Part shown: piece by piece, positions 48,046 through 60,270 of the stretch
Layout: each line of letters starts with the position of its first letter
Numbering within the stretch: the stretch's first letter is position 1
Source: Pardosa pseudoannulata
Taxonomy: Eukaryota > Arthropoda > Arachnida > Araneae > Lycosidae
Reading direction: 5' to 3'
Length of the DNA: 64,000 nucleotides
NCBI GenBank assembly: GCA_032207245.1
Contig: CM063500.1
Location: forward strand, 20,652,024 to 20,716,023
Notes under the pieces: generated by a model
Databases searched by the model: none
What the model saw: the letters and a program-made list of their open reading frames with translations, nothing else
Told to the model about the DNA's origin: nothing
Made by a program: the position numbers and the translations under genes

Positions 48046-51000
48046 TCCCGGCCCCCGTTGGACAGTGGTCCAACATCATCTGGAAAGGGAAGAGGCAGGA
48101 TCTTGGTGATTGCTCGTCGGAAAGTTCCAGCAGCAGTCTTTACCTCTACGACTCGGACATTTCCATCTTGACCAGGAAACACTTGTTGAATTCTCCCCAA
48201 TTTCTAAGTAAGTGGGGATCGGTCCACTTCCTTCAGAAGCACAAGTTGATCTGTTTTTAAATTGAGTTGACTCTTTGTCCACTTTGGTCTCATCTGTAGC
48301 TCGTTCAGATATTCTGTGGTCCATCTAGTCCAGAACTGTTGTCTAAGATTTTGGATTAGTTTCCACCTAGAGGAAAGAGACAGATCCAAAGCAGTATTAG
48401 GTTCAGGAAATGATAAAAGTGGGCCTCCGATCAAGAAATGGCCAGGAGTTAGAGGCTGCAAGTCTGTAGGGTCCGCAGAAAGTGGAGACAATGGACGTGA
48501 ATTTAACACAGCTTCTATCTGTACCACAAGAGTGGTGAGCTCTTCAAAATTTAGAATTTTTGATTTTGTAACTTTAAGTAAAATTCTTTTCATAGATTTT
48601 ATATTCGCTTCCCATAGTCCACCAAAGTGGGGTGACGCTGGTGGTATAAAATTCCACTGAATTTCTTCATCGGCACAGTAATTCTGAACATGATTTGAAC
48701 GACATATTTCAAGTAAGCTACTTAGGACGTTTCTTGTTCCTTTAAAATTCGTGGCATTATCGCTCCAAATCACTGACGGTTTCGATCGCCTGGCAATAAA
48801 TCTGCGAAGACATGCTAAGAATGCTTCAGCACTTAAATCTGAAACTACTTCAAAATGTGTGGCTTTTGTGCAGAAGCAAATAAATATGGCGATATATGAC
48901 TTCAATGTTATGCGGGTTCTCTTAAGATTAGGTCTTGTTATCACAGGGCCTGCAAAGTCTAAACCAACCTTTTCAAATGGTCTAGATGGTACAATTCTGT
49001 CTCTTGGTAAATTACCCATTATTTGTTTAATTGTTTGATTTTTCATACGGAAACATGTTATACACTTATTAATCATACGTCTCACTCGGTCTTGGCCAGA
49101 CGGTATCCAATACATCTGTCTAATTAGAGACAAGGTAGTTAAAGTGCCCGAATGAAGTGAATTCTTATGGTAATAATCAATTAACAAATTAGTAAAATGA
49201 TGCACTTTTGGTAGAAGTAATTGGTGTTTCTGATTATTTGAAATTGTAGTCAAATTTAGTCTTCCCCCAACTCTCAACAGTTCATCTTCATCAAGAAAAA
49301 TGTTTAAAGATAGGACTTTACTGCTGTTTGGTAGTGGTCGTTTATTTTTTAGGCACTTAATTTCAGAATAAAATTCAGAGTGTTGTACCCACTTTACCAA
49401 CATTTTAGTAGCATTTTTAATTTCAAAGGCACTTAAGTTATCTTTCTTCCTACAAGTCGGTTTCAATTGGCAATTTTTGATAAATCTGAAACACTAGGCA
49501 CTTATTCGAATCAATTTGCTAAATGAAGAATATTTTTCAATCAAATCGTTGTTTTTAGTTTGGTCGATAGTTACGTTCGCTACCGCAGTTTTACGAAGCT
49601 CTAAATTTTCTAAATTATTCTGAATATCTGTATCTTTTATAGATTGTACTATTTTAGGCCAGGTTTCCTCATCATGAATCAACCATTCAGGTCCGTTCCA
49701 CCATAATTTACTGTTTTTTAGCTCGACAGCAGATAGTCCTCTAGATATTAAATCTGATGGGTTGTCTTTAACAGGGCAGTGATGCCATTCACTAGGGTTG
49801 GTGTGTTTGTGAATTTCTTGTACCCTATTTTTAACGAATGGTTTAAACCTGTCTGTTGTATTCTTTATCCAAAAGTAAGTTATAGACGAATCTGTCCACA
49901 GATAACGTTTAAATGCATATTTTAAGCCTTTTGATATTCTATCACACAACCTTGCAGAAAGAAGTGCTCCCATTAGTTCAAGACGAGGTAGTGAAATTAC
50001 TTTTAGTGGAGCAACTCTGCTTTTCGATGCCACAAAACTAGTAAAAATATTCCCATCATTAAGTGCTATACGTAAATAGACGACGACGCCATAAGCTTTT
50101 TTAGAAGTGTCTGAAAAACAATGCATTTCTATTTCTTTTTCTTTCTTCGGAAGAGCATTAACTAAATAATAGCGAGGAATACTAATTTCTTTTAGCTTCT
50201 CAATTTCATTGCACCATTTATTCCATGTAGTGGTTATATTCTCAGGGAGATAATCATCCCAGTCTAGTCCTAGACACCAAATTTCTTGAATTAAACATTT
50301 AATTGTAATTATAAAAGGTCCGAGGAATTCAACAGGATCAAAAATACGACCAATCGCTTGAAGAAGATATCGTTTAGTGTTTATTCGTTTTGAAAGAAAT
50401 TTCTCTAAATTTTTTGTTTCGAAATAAAACATGTCATCATCGGCATTCCAAGCAATTCCTAACACCTTTTGGGGTAACAAAGCTTGAGTGTTAGGCTCAA
50501 TAGTTTCACCTACATCTATCCCTACTTTTCTCCATAATTCACGTAATTCTAAGGAATTAGTGTGCCACTTACGGAGAATCATACTTGCATCCTGAAATAT
50601 TTTAATACTTTCTATGCTCGTAATAAAAGCTTGCTCTACATTTTCTTCGCCACTGATTAAGTCGTCTACATATAGGGATGTATTTAAAATTTCGCAAATT
50701 TCAGGAAAGTTTTCTACATACCTCTTTAGGTGATGCTTAATGGTTGCAGCCAGTAGAAATGGTGATGAACTTACTCCAAACAAGACTCTACATAGTCTAA
50801 ACTCCTTGAGCTCTGAAACTCCTTTTGGTCTGGTGGGGTTATCGTCCCAAAGGAATCGGGCCACGTCACGGTCTTCTTCGTGTATTTCGATTTGCAGAAA
50901 CGCCTGCTTAATATCTGCTGTCAAAGCAATGGGGTGTTGTCTAAATCTAATTAAAAGAAGGAAAAGATCGGGTAATAAATTTTGTCCATTAAATAAACAG

Positions 51001-51230
51001 TCATTTAAGGATACCTCTCCTTTGCCATATGAGGAAGCGTCAAATACAACTCTTAATCCACTTGTGGTTTTATTTGTTCGAATAACTGCTCTATGAGGAA
51101 GGTAGAAAGTTGTAGCTTCATTTGAAATAGGAACAGGCTCTATAATGTTCTCCTTCACGTAGCTTTCTATAACATCTTTGTATTCTGTGAATAAAATTGG
51201 ATCATTCTGAAATTTGCATCGTAATCTCGA
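48024..51230 (-). pseudogene. BEL/Pao pol: reverse transcriptase, RNase H, integrase
   Basis: From about 51230 the frame encodes reverse transcriptase (RVVFDASSYGKGEVSLND, LTADIKQAFLQIEI, LNTSLYVDDLISG with the YVDD site). A Pao-type RNase H/peptidase-A17 region follows (MHCFSDTSKKAYGVVVYL, LPRLELMGALLSARL, LWTDSSITYFWI). Integrase comes next, with a zinc domain (HKNSLHSGTLT, INKCITCFRM) and DDE core: VGLDFAGPV, IWSDNATNFKG and HFGGLWEANIKS. A C-terminal DUF5641-like part ends in the 3' LTR at 48024. The frame is broken by TAG at 49494-49496 and TAG at 48204-48206, the second at a site where relatives have tryptophan. A one-base shift near 51240 separates it from the upstream segment. Confidence 0.93.
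48046..48062 (-). promoter_or_regulatory. BEL/Pao polypurine tract
   Basis: Minus-strand text ACGGGGGCCGGGA abuts the 3' LTR. The run is purine-rich though broken by CC, and the position is that of the plus-strand primer. Confidence 0.55.
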
Positions 51231-51237
51231 AAATCTG

Positions 51238-52003
51238 TTATTTGCAACTTCTCGATTGTTTTTTAATAAATATCTGCTTCATTTCGGGTTTCCAAGGAAG
51301 TCGTACTTTATAACGCTTGTTGTTATAGGATATACCAGCTTCAAAATCTTTCATAATTTGCTCGTCGAAATCACTTCTGTCTTTATCTTCAGATTCAATT
51401 CCTAGATTCTCTAGTTCCCAAAACTCTCTTAACTGATCTGAAATCAATTTATCTTCAACTATGACTTTCATACTCAGCAATTCGCTATTTGATCCAGTAC
51501 GACCCTGAAGACACAATCCAAAAATTGTTTCGCTTGCAACAAACTTATCGTTTAAGCGTTTTAGTCTACCTGACACAACATCAAAATAATAAACTGCACC
51601 GATTAAAACTGTAATTTTATTTTCTCTGTAATTATAGATAGCAGTCTGCAAGCTTTAACCCTTTTAGCTGTTTCTTAGCTCTAACTAAATTAATATCCGG
51701 AGCAGCAATGTTAGTAGCAAATATTTGGTCTGTTTCTAACGCTTCTATTTCTATACATGAGAAAGGTTCATTTCTATTCTCAAGTTTCAATTTTACTACA
51801 TTATATTCCTTCTCTATTGGTTTATTGGTCCCAAACGAGTATACCGATAAAGTTTCTTGTCTAATAACTTGTAATTTTAACTTCTGAGAAACGTCTTGAG
51901 TAATAAAGCTTCTCAGGGAGCCATTATCTAATAACACGCGTACAATTTCTGTTTTATCTTTGTTAGAGGATTCCCTAATTACCGCCATGCATGTTTGAAG
52001 CAA
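51238..52003 (-). pseudogene. BEL/Pao aspartic protease region (DUF1758-like)
   Basis: The minus-strand reading at 51632-52003 has VRVLLDNGSLRSFITQDVS, the aspartic protease active site; the usual D-T/S-G reads D-N-G. The segment at 51238-51651 carries ITVLIGAVYYFDVV and ETIFGLCLQGRTG, typical of the linker before reverse transcriptase in Pao elements. A frameshift near 51640 separates the two, and a TAG at 52013-52015 separates them from gag in the same frame. In this family gag and pol are normally one long frame, so these breaks are damage. Confidence 0.85.
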
Positions 52004-52012
52004 TACACTGCA

Positions 52013-53516
52013 CTAAGAATTTTCAACCAGTTTATTTTCTGTGCAATAAGAAATTGCCGTAATAATATTTTCCTGGTTATTGTCTAATTTATTTTCAAGC
52101 TTATAGCAAATAGATCTGTTATGTTTTTTATTACACAGCTCGCATAAGTCTTTCCGCTTGCAATCTTTAATTCGATGTTGTGTTTTGAGGCACAAAAAGC
52201 ATCCCGCCTGTTTTTTCAAAATATCTTTCTTTTCACTGACGCTCAAACTCTCACAGTGCTCCGAATCATGTTTCGTATTACAGTAAATACATGCCTCACT
52301 CACTGGTAATAAATATTCGTGCACTTGAGAACTGTCAGTTGAGGTTCGGTATCTACCGCGTAGATTGTTTTGACTATCTCGTGAAAAATGCTTTGATCTG
52401 GCGCCACCGCTTCCCGCGTAGGAGCAATGGTTTAACATCCTTCCCCCTTCTCCTTTAGAACTACGAAGCATTATTGATAACTCGCGACACTCAGTTTCAA
52501 TTTTTAAAAATTTCAATAGTTCCTTTACATTGAATTCACCGTCGTCAGACTTATCTAAGCATTTTCTATTAAATTCAAGAGCCAGATCTGCAGGTATTAG
52601 TTTTAGAAGAATAGGTTGTAACAAATGCCCGTACATACCAGAAGTGACATCTAACGATTCTAAACTTCTAATATGCACTTCACAAGTATCGTACAATTTT
52701 CTTAACCGGATTACATGGTTAGAATCCTTTACAGGGTGTAGGTTTAATAATTTTGTCATGTGAGCATTTATGACCAGGTCTGTTCTTACAAATCTTTTTT
52801 CAATAGAGCTACAGCTTTCTCATAATTCGCATCAGAGAGTGGGAAGCCGCAAACAACATTGGCCGCTGCACCTCCTAATAATGATTTCAAATATGAAAAC
52901 TTGTCAATTTTTGTTACAGAGTTATTCGAATCAATGGAGTTTTGGAATTGATTCCAGAATTCCAACCAACTACAAGGATCTCCGTAATATTTATCCAAAG
53001 TTAATTTCGGTAATTTAATTGATTTCGAGGAATTTATATTTCTGTTCTCAGAACTCGAATTATCCACCGAACTTCTATTTTCAAAATTCGAACTATCTGA
53101 GAGACTATTCTGAGCTAATGCCATCTGAGACGTTTGTGCAACATTGTGTTCGTTGGAATTTGCCTGAGAATTTCTTTCGAAATGCAAAGTTTTTGAGTGA
53201 GCAGAAATTTTGGAATTCCATAACATTATTTTCTGAGAGTTTCAAAAGCTGACTCTACTTCTAAATCATATTCCTCTTCATTATCAATAATATTCTGAAC
53301 TTTAGAATCTAAATCTTTTATTTCTGTGTAGAGCCTATCCAAATAGTTAGAATGTTCTTGTAACGAACTTTGATCGCATTTTTCAAATTCGCTCTCTAGC
53401 TTATTAACGTGCTTTGTAATAGCACTACGTATAACAGCTCTATTCTTTTTAAGCTTAAATAGCTCATCCATTTTATAATAACTTTGAGTGGTTTGGAAAC
53501 AAATATTTATACTCAA
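52013..53516 (-). pseudogene. BEL/Pao gag with zinc knuckles
   Basis: Gag forms the particle that packages the element RNA. The reading starts at about 53470 (MDELFKLKKNRAVIRSAITK), passes a coiled, acidic N-terminus and a low-complexity NSS-rich part. It then reaches the conserved DUF1759-like block (LPKLTLDKYYGDPCSWLEFW, LKSLLGGAAANVVCGF) and, after a frameshift near 52790, the DUF1758-preceding region with YCNTKHDSEHCESL and zinc knuckles (CFLCLKTQHRIKDC, CELCNKKHNRSIC). A second frameshift lies at 53226-53230. All parts expected of Pao gag are present. Confidence 0.88.
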
Positions 53517-53629
53517 TAGTTACTGTTGAACTAACAGTTAATATCAATGTATCAAAAGTTTCTTACTTCGATCTAATGAATCATTGAAGATATCCAACTT
53601 ATACTCCAAAAATCTTCGTTCGAGTACTC

Positions 53630-53648
53630 ATTCCCGACCGATGCACCA
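53630..53648 (-). promoter_or_regulatory. BEL/Pao primer-binding site, tRNA-Gly
   Basis: On the minus strand, two bases after the 5' LTR, TGGTGCATCGGTCGGGAAT is complementary to the 3' end of an arthropod tRNA-Gly (ending ..CCCGGCCGATGCA plus CCA) at 18 of 19 positions. tRNA-Gly priming is common in BEL/Pao. The tRNA sequence is from memory. Confidence 0.75.
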
Positions 53649-53650
53649 AA

Positions 53651-53984
53651 TGTTTATGCGGCATTCATCTAAATCTAAATATCTACAAAGAATGCCTCTA
53701 AATCTGTTGTGGTTCAGTGTGTTGATATCAAATCCAAAACTCAAAGAAAGATTCAACGAGAAAAGTTAAGAAATATTTAATAAAGAAAATTAAGTTAAAT
53801 TTACGCATCAGCTATCCATGGAATCAAACTCTTATCTCTCTTATCTCTAGAGCGCTATAGACGCTTGGAGGAGAAAAAACAATACACAGTAGTAAGCGCA
53901 TGCGCGTAGGACAGTTAGCTAAGTGCTATACAGTTTTCGTCACAGGTGACGTATGGAAGAGTTCAAGCAGTTCTCGTCGGAACA
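53651..53984 (-). repeat. BEL/Pao 5' LTR
   Basis: This is the upstream LTR in the direction of transcription and carries the element promoter by position. It is 334 bases, differing from the 3' LTR at 10 sites and with no gaps. Confidence 0.95.
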
Positions 53985-53989
53985 CCAGG

Positions 53990-55645
53990 TATAAAAATCC
54001 TACAATTTTTCGACTCGGGGCATTTCGAGATTTTTTAACGGAGGTGATTTGACGTCGTGGAGGCTTCCGCGATTTTTGACCGGAGCTAGCTTTTAGTGAT
54101 TGCATTTGAGAGACTCGTAAATTCCGTTCATATAAGGAACGGCAAAGTCTCGGATACTGGACGGGGGATAGATTATGTTTGCATTTCCACCTGGAAGAGC
54201 CTCCCCATTTTATGAGATTATTTAATCTTATTTTTTCCGATTGTGATCGTCGTGAAAATGTTATGCAAGAACTACTCTTTTACTTTTCGACTTCTTTTGG
54301 GAGATTAGAATCCCTGTATATATAACTATTATTTAGTCAAAAAAAAAAGGTTTTCTAATTCTACTGTGACTGTGATCCTTCTGCAAGCTACTTCTCACCC
54401 AAGAACATTGAAGTCGTCACACTACCGTATGACCATAAGGCTGGGTCGGTGTAATGCTAATACGATTACTTGATCGCTGCTTCTAAATTAAGAGGACCCA
54501 ATTTGAGCAAAGTCGTTCTTTGACCTTAGCGGTGCTCTTTATGAAAACAAAAGTTGCACTCCTTACCTTAATTTGAGTAGCCTATGGCTCACTTTCTTGG
54601 CTTGTTCAAGTGTCACAAGTAAAAATAACGGTATTTTGAATGAAGGTCGTTAGATAATTTATTCTTCATAGTGAAGTATTTGAATTTTATTAAATTGGAT
54701 AAACTTCATCAAACTCAAGGAATAGTCTACTCGAAGAGAGATGAGTTTCTTGTTTGTATTTTAGCACCCTCGTGGTCACGAACGAGTTGCCACGCTGGTC
54801 ACGACTGAGGACACCCCCTTCTTTACTCCGATGGTTCTGTAGAAATTATGGTTAATGGTTTGATAATTTTTTCTTCAGTCTGAATTAGAAGTGGTTTTGA
54901 TCATGAATGTGGGAGTGTTCTAATTGCATCCCTCTGATCCTAGAAATGTGGAATTTTAACGAAAGTTCAAAATATCCTACCCTATAGAATTTATGAATAT
55001 TTGAACAATAATTTTGGTTTTCTCCCCGCATAAGAGTTAAAAATTTAATAATTTTAGTTTATTTTAACTGTGCAAATTATGTGTAAACAATAAGCAAGAA
55101 ACTTAATATTATGAAAAATCAAACAGCAGGACTTTTAATTATATTGCATATTTACTGTGTAATAAAAGAAAATCTATTTTAGTATTGATAATACTTCTTG
55201 ATTGAATTCAATTTTAAATTGATTCATGTTAAAATTCAGTGAAATTTTTCGGATAAATTTGACATTTAAAGTTGTTATTTATAGTGCATCAGTGATTTAG
55301 GATGTTTGGTATTTTAATAGAGGATAAAAGTAGATCTACATAATGGAAAAATCAAATTTAAATAAAGTCTAAATTCAAACTTAAATCAGTTTGAAATCAA
55401 GCTTAATTCATCTTTAAATAAAGCTTTATTCATCATATCACCCTTCAACTATACTGTTTCTGTACCGAATTGTGTTACATTATATGCATACATATACAAG
55501 GCTGGGGCTATTAGGTATCCAGTGCCTACATACTCGCAGACGGTCAAATCTGCAGGGCAGCCGATAGAATATCTACTAGTTATATACATTGATAAGTGGC
55601 GGCCGAAGACGATTTCACATACAGGCGGCTAGCAACCCAGGATCG
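53990..55645. repeat. Fragments of LTR-like and dispersed repeats
   Basis: Bases 54765-54815 (gcaccctcgtggtcacgaac, gccacgctggtcacgactga) resemble the LTR-like terminus near 31980-32030. Bases 55020-55300 (aaacagcaggacttttaatt and flanking text) resemble 30350-30580. Bases 54430-54510 belong to the repeat at 44547. Bases 55498-55645 resemble 62140-62275. No gene is recognised. Confidence 0.5.
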
Positions 55646-55651
55646 GCTTTG

Positions 55652-56522
<871 letters not shown>

Positions 56523-56556
<34 letters not shown>

Positions 56557-56964
56557 ATATATCAAAATTATTTAATTCTGATATTTCTTTTAAAAACCTC
56601 CTCACATTCTAATTCATTTAAATCTTTTTCCCAGTCTCTAAATAGTTTATCAACAGAGTATTTTCCACTTAACATTTTTCATAAAGCTGTCTATCCTAAA
56701 AATATAAACTCTCTACCTATTCAGCACGTTTCCCAGCTGTAGGAAGCAAATGTCTTCACTCTTGGGTGCACCGCTGTTAGATTAGAGTGAGGTCTGTGGC
56801 TTTTCTTTGTCTGTCGTGAAGTAGAAAAGATGTGCATTGTAGCCGCTCTGGAATAAAGTTTCAATTAGACTTCTGCCGTTCTCTTCAATGTTAGCCCGAC
56901 TGCATTTTTATTACTGCTAGCTGTTGAGCTTTCTCCTTCTCAAGGATTTTTATAAAAAATATAT

Positions 56965-57028
<64 letters not shown>

Positions 57029-57597
57029 ATATATGAAAATTATTACCCGTAAGATAGTTATCTAAAATTCTCATTTTCACTACCTAATTTCCAAGTCGTT
57101 AAATGACAGTTTTCAGACTTCAATTCTTTTTATTTGTCTCTCAAAACTAACGCTAGATTAAGCACTGATTTCTATCTACTGACCACATTTTTCAGCTGTC
57201 CCAGAAAAATGGTTTCGCTTCTTCTGAAACTAAATTGCTGTTTTGTGTAGTTCTCGAACTAACTTAAACGATGAAGATCCTGCGTCACAAAAATCGCTAT
57301 ACAATATTTAATATTATAGAAGCAAAATCACATTATTAACGCTCTTTGGTTCGACATTGATGAAAAATGTATTGATTCAGCACCTTTCGATTTAGAGATT
57401 TTAAACTTTTTAGACAGTTTGTTGACAGTTGCACTTTTTATCCCAATAAAGGTGAAGCTTCATTGTCACGTGTTTCTGATGATATCACGACTGCAAATTA
57501 ATAACGAGTTCTTTTCGCCAAGTAAGTTCAGGCAAACTAAATAATAGGGGCTAAACTTCAATGTAATTTGTGAAAGGTATTTTTCATTATATATATA
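56523..57597. repeat. TA microsatellites and unassigned sequence
   Basis: TA runs lie at 56523-56556 and 56968-57025, and each is followed by the same text (atgtaatatat then aaaattatt), so both belong to one repeat type. A short TA run at 57587-57597 precedes the next Tigger end. The remaining sequence contains no gene that I recognise. Confidence 0.55.
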
Positions 57598-57799
57598 CAG
57601 TAGAACCTCCATAAGTTGACCACCCAAGGGACTGTAACTAAGTGGTCAACATACGGAGGTGGTCAACTTAGGGAATTTTTTAAAAATATTTACTATAGTA
57701 CAATATTAGAAAAAAGTAAGCTTTTTAAGTATTATTTTAAGGAAAAATTTAGAAAAAAATTAGCACTTACTCATTTTTATTTTTACTGAAGGTACAGCA

Positions 57800-58695
57800 C
57801 ATTTTTACAAATTTTGAAAGAATGATTCAATTTTTGTTTGAGTCCTCTTTTTGTTCATTTGGTAACTACAAAAAGCAATTTCACATTTTACAAGTCCATT
57901 CAGCATGCTTGGGCATTTTTCTTCAGCAAAATCTTTAAGTTGCTCCATCATTACATCGTCTTCCTTCAGAGTTGGGCCGAACGATGGCCGAATGGTTAGG
58001 GTGCTGGCCTTCGGAACCAGAGTTTGTGGGTTCGAATCATTCTATGACATCGATGTTCGTAGCCGTTTGGAATCGGCTTTAAGCAGTAGGTCCCGGTCTC
58101 ATTAGCCCTCGTGTTGCAAACAGTAGACCGTAGCACACCAAAAACCACTCCAAAACCACTCCTTCATGGTTGGGTAGTTTTCAGTTTCATCTTCACTTGG
58201 ATCATCATCGTCTTCGCCGTCCGTTTCTCGTATCTTAGAGTCCTCGCTGTGCTTAGTCCCAGAGAGTATCTCACTGAAGATTGCCTCTGGGTCTGGTTCA
58301 ACACATGTTACTAACTCATCGTCCATGGTAACATAATCTTCAAAATTAACTCCATCAAACACTGGCAAGGGAGATAGAGGAAGCTCATCATCTTGCACCG
58401 ATGTTGTAGCTGTAACAAATTCGGCTTTCTTGTAGCAGTTCATAATCGTGGCTTGCGCAACTTTATTCCAAGCGAAATTAATCCAATGAACAGCATTCAA
58501 AGCATTTACTGACGCAGCTGTTGATGATGCCAACTCAGAAGTTCCACAGGTTTGTGATTTCATGATCACCCATTCCAGAAGTTGAGCTCTGTAGAGCACT
58601 TTGAAGGACTGAATAATGCCTTGATCTAAAGACTGGGTTTTCGAAGTTGTGTTTGGAGGCAAATATTTTAGCTTCACATTTGTGAGATTATTCAC
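57800..58695 (-). pseudogene. Tigger-type DDE transposase, C-terminal half
   Basis: The minus strand enters from the gap with YLPPNTTSKTQSLDQGIIQS, the hallmark of the DDE_1 core around its last catalytic acidic residue. It continues through HWINFAWNKVAQATIMNCYK and an acidic tail (DGEDDDDPSEDETENYPTMK). After the SINE, the extreme C-terminus resumes at about 57960 (KEDDVMMEQLKDFAEEK) and ends RTQTKIESFFQNL with a stop near 57800. The N-terminal DNA-binding domains and most of the core lie beyond the gap, if they exist. The reading between gap and SINE is open. Confidence 0.85.
57974..58133 (+). mobile_element. tRNA-derived SINE, copy 2
   Basis: This is the best-preserved copy. It has an A-box-like gatggccgaatggttagggt, a B-box gggttcgaatc, a body with tcggctttaagcagtaggtc and ccggtctcattagccctcgt, and an end aacagtagaccgtag. 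The insertion is in the Tigger coding region. The two boxes are polymerase III promoter elements. Confidence 0.82.
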
Positions 58696-58715
58696 TTTTG
58701 GGTGGCTGGAGCAGT

Positions 58716-58815
58716 NNNNNNNNNNNNNNNNNNNNNNNNNNNNNNNNNNNNNNNNNNNNNNNNNNNNNNNNNNNNNNNNNNNNNNNNNNNNNNNNNNNNN
58801 NNNNNNNNNNNNNNN
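58716..58815. other. Assembly gap of 100 N
   Basis: Exactly 100 undetermined bases, the conventional placeholder for a gap of unknown size. Adjacent sequences belong to different transposons (Tigger on the left, Tc3-like on the right), so the true order across it is uncertain. Confidence 0.99.
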
Positions 58816-58889
58816 ACCTTGTTAGCCAAGGTAACATTCGGAAACCACGAAGACAAGCAGTAGGAATACATGCAGTGTGGGATCGGGAA

Positions 58890-60015
58890 TTATCTTACTG
58901 AAATGTAAACCTTAGATGGCGTGACATGAAGGGCAACACAACGGGGCACATAACTTCGTCGGTGTACCGCGTGCTGCAAGGGTGCCACGGTTAACACCCA
59001 AAAGGGGTTGTACTGTGAAATGAAATGACATCCTAGACCATCACTCCTGTTTGTCGACGTGTATGATGGAAGACAGTCCGGTTGGTATCTCACCGCTGTT
59101 CCGGGTGTCTCCAGTCATGTCTTCGCGGTCATCGGGGCTCAGTTCAAAGCAAGACTCATCACTGAAGACTTTTACTCCAGTCAGTGACATTCGAATTCGA
59201 ATGAGCTCGACACCAATGAAAGTGGGCTTGTCGTTGTACAGAGGTCAATGGTAGTCAGCGCAAGGGGCGCCGTGACCTCAGCACCTTTCTGCGATCCCAG
59301 GGCCTGATTAAAGCATGGGCCGACTGGGCCTAGGCCCTTGGCTCCCTAATTTTAGGGGCTTCCCAATTTTAGGGGCTTTTTAGGGGCGAAAATTTGGTAC
59401 TAAATTATTAAATTTTAAATAATTTAATTGACAAAATTTGAAAATGTTTTTTGTTGATTCTTCAAGTAATATTTCATGAAACCTTATTCAGAAATTATAT
59501 AAAAACAGTTAAAATGTTGACAATTTTATCTAAAACCCACTCCAGTTTACTTATTTACTTAACTCCAGTCACTTTTTTTACTCATTACTTACTCCATGGT
59601 TCTGAGTAGAAAAATCCTTTGTCTTTTCTTTCCTTTCCTTTGCTAAATCGAGTAACTGTATTCATAATTGTAGGGGGGGGCGAAAGACTACCAACCCCTA
59701 AGCCCAACTTTGCCTTGATCGGGCCCTGTGTGAGCCGTCTATCAATAGTCATTGCGATCACATTGCGAAGTTGTACGTACAATCGATGATAATGATGCAT
59801 CTGGAGTGCCGCTCTGACGATTGCCTGATTCTCACATTCTGCGGTTTTTCTAGGCAGACCGCTTACTTCTTGACGCTGTTTTTGGGCTTTTTTCATCCAT
59901 TCCTGCCAACATTGTCTAATAGTGGCATCCATCCTGCCCAAATGTCAAGCGATTCACCGATTAGACCACCGACTGCTTTGAGCCCAACTGCACGTCCTCT
60001 CTCAAATGCTGACAT
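58890..60015 (-). pseudogene. Tc3-like transposase, broken and interrupted
   Basis: The start is at 60015 on the minus strand (MSAFERGRAVGLKAVGG). A helix-turn-helix with ATIRQCWQEWMKK follows, then IDRRLT, where a 431-bp element is inserted. Beyond it come RRKVLRSRRPL and the first catalytic segment VFSDESCFELSPDDRED, then frameshifted text with a truncated GVNRGTLAA-like part. The second and third acidic residues of the catalytic triad are not seen before the gap. Several stops and shifts are present. It is a different lineage from the Tc1-like element at 5221. Confidence 0.75.
59298..59728. mobile_element. 431-bp hAT-like miniature element in the Tc3-like gene
   Basis: The ends CAGGGCCTGATTAAAGCA and, inverted, CAGGGCCCGATCAAGGCA frame the insert. 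Eight-base flanks tgcgatcc and tgtgagcc agree at 6 of 8 positions. CAGGG ends and an 8-base duplication fit hAT. Excision places RRLT next to the RRK segment in the transposase. The repeated aattttaggggct phrase inside has no coding potential. Confidence 0.7.
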
Positions 60016-60270
60016 CTGCACATATCATTCGCGCACCTGTATGAAAGGCATAGTTACTGTCTACCTGAGTATATGGAATGAAATTCGCAAAGAACTTATG
60101 ACCTGGAATCGAAATTTATCCTCTTAAATATCCTGCCAGTTGAGCAAATAAGAAACGCTGAAGTGACACACGCTCATTCATTGGCCGTCAAATTTTGCAT
60201 TTTCCGTCGAAACCTATATGCATATCAATTAGTGTCCAATTTGCTTTCTTTTTTTTTGTCTAAGAGTGTA

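Larger units (their letters stand above)
47712..53984 (-). mobile_element. Complete BEL/Pao LTR retrotransposon
   Basis: Two 334-base LTRs (47712-48045 and 53651-53984, 10 substitutions) begin TGTTCC and end AAACA on the minus strand. They are flanked by the 5-base duplication ccagg (47707-47711 and 53985-53989). Inside, in minus-strand order, are a primer site matching tRNA-Gly, gag, a DUF1758-type protease, reverse transcriptase with YVDD, RNase H, integrase and a polypurine tract. The total is 6,273 bp. Everything needed is present in order, but the coding region has several stops and frameshifts. The 97% LTR identity indicates a fairly recent insertion. Confidence 0.95.
57598..58715 (-). 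mobile_element. Tigger/pogo-like element, truncated by the assembly gap
   Basis: The terminal CAGTAGAACCTCCATAAGTT follows TATATA. A sub-terminal inverted copy (ggtggtcaacttaggg against cataagttgaccacc) forms the usual end palindrome. The element contains the C-terminal half of a Tigger transposase on the minus strand, interrupted by a SINE at 57974-58133, and runs into the run of Ns at 58716. Confidence 0.8.
58816..60268 (-). mobile_element. Tc3-like mariner element, left end lost at the gap
   Basis: The right end, read inverted, begins cactcttagacaaaaaaaaag and is followed by TA (60269-60270), as in Tc1/mariner elements. Inside is a broken minus-strand transposase and a 431-bp insert. The opposite end is not visible because of the gap. 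Confidence 0.72.

Noticed and set aside
48316..53252. Plus-strand readings across the BEL/Pao element
   Set aside because: Antisense by-products of gag-pol; no motifs.
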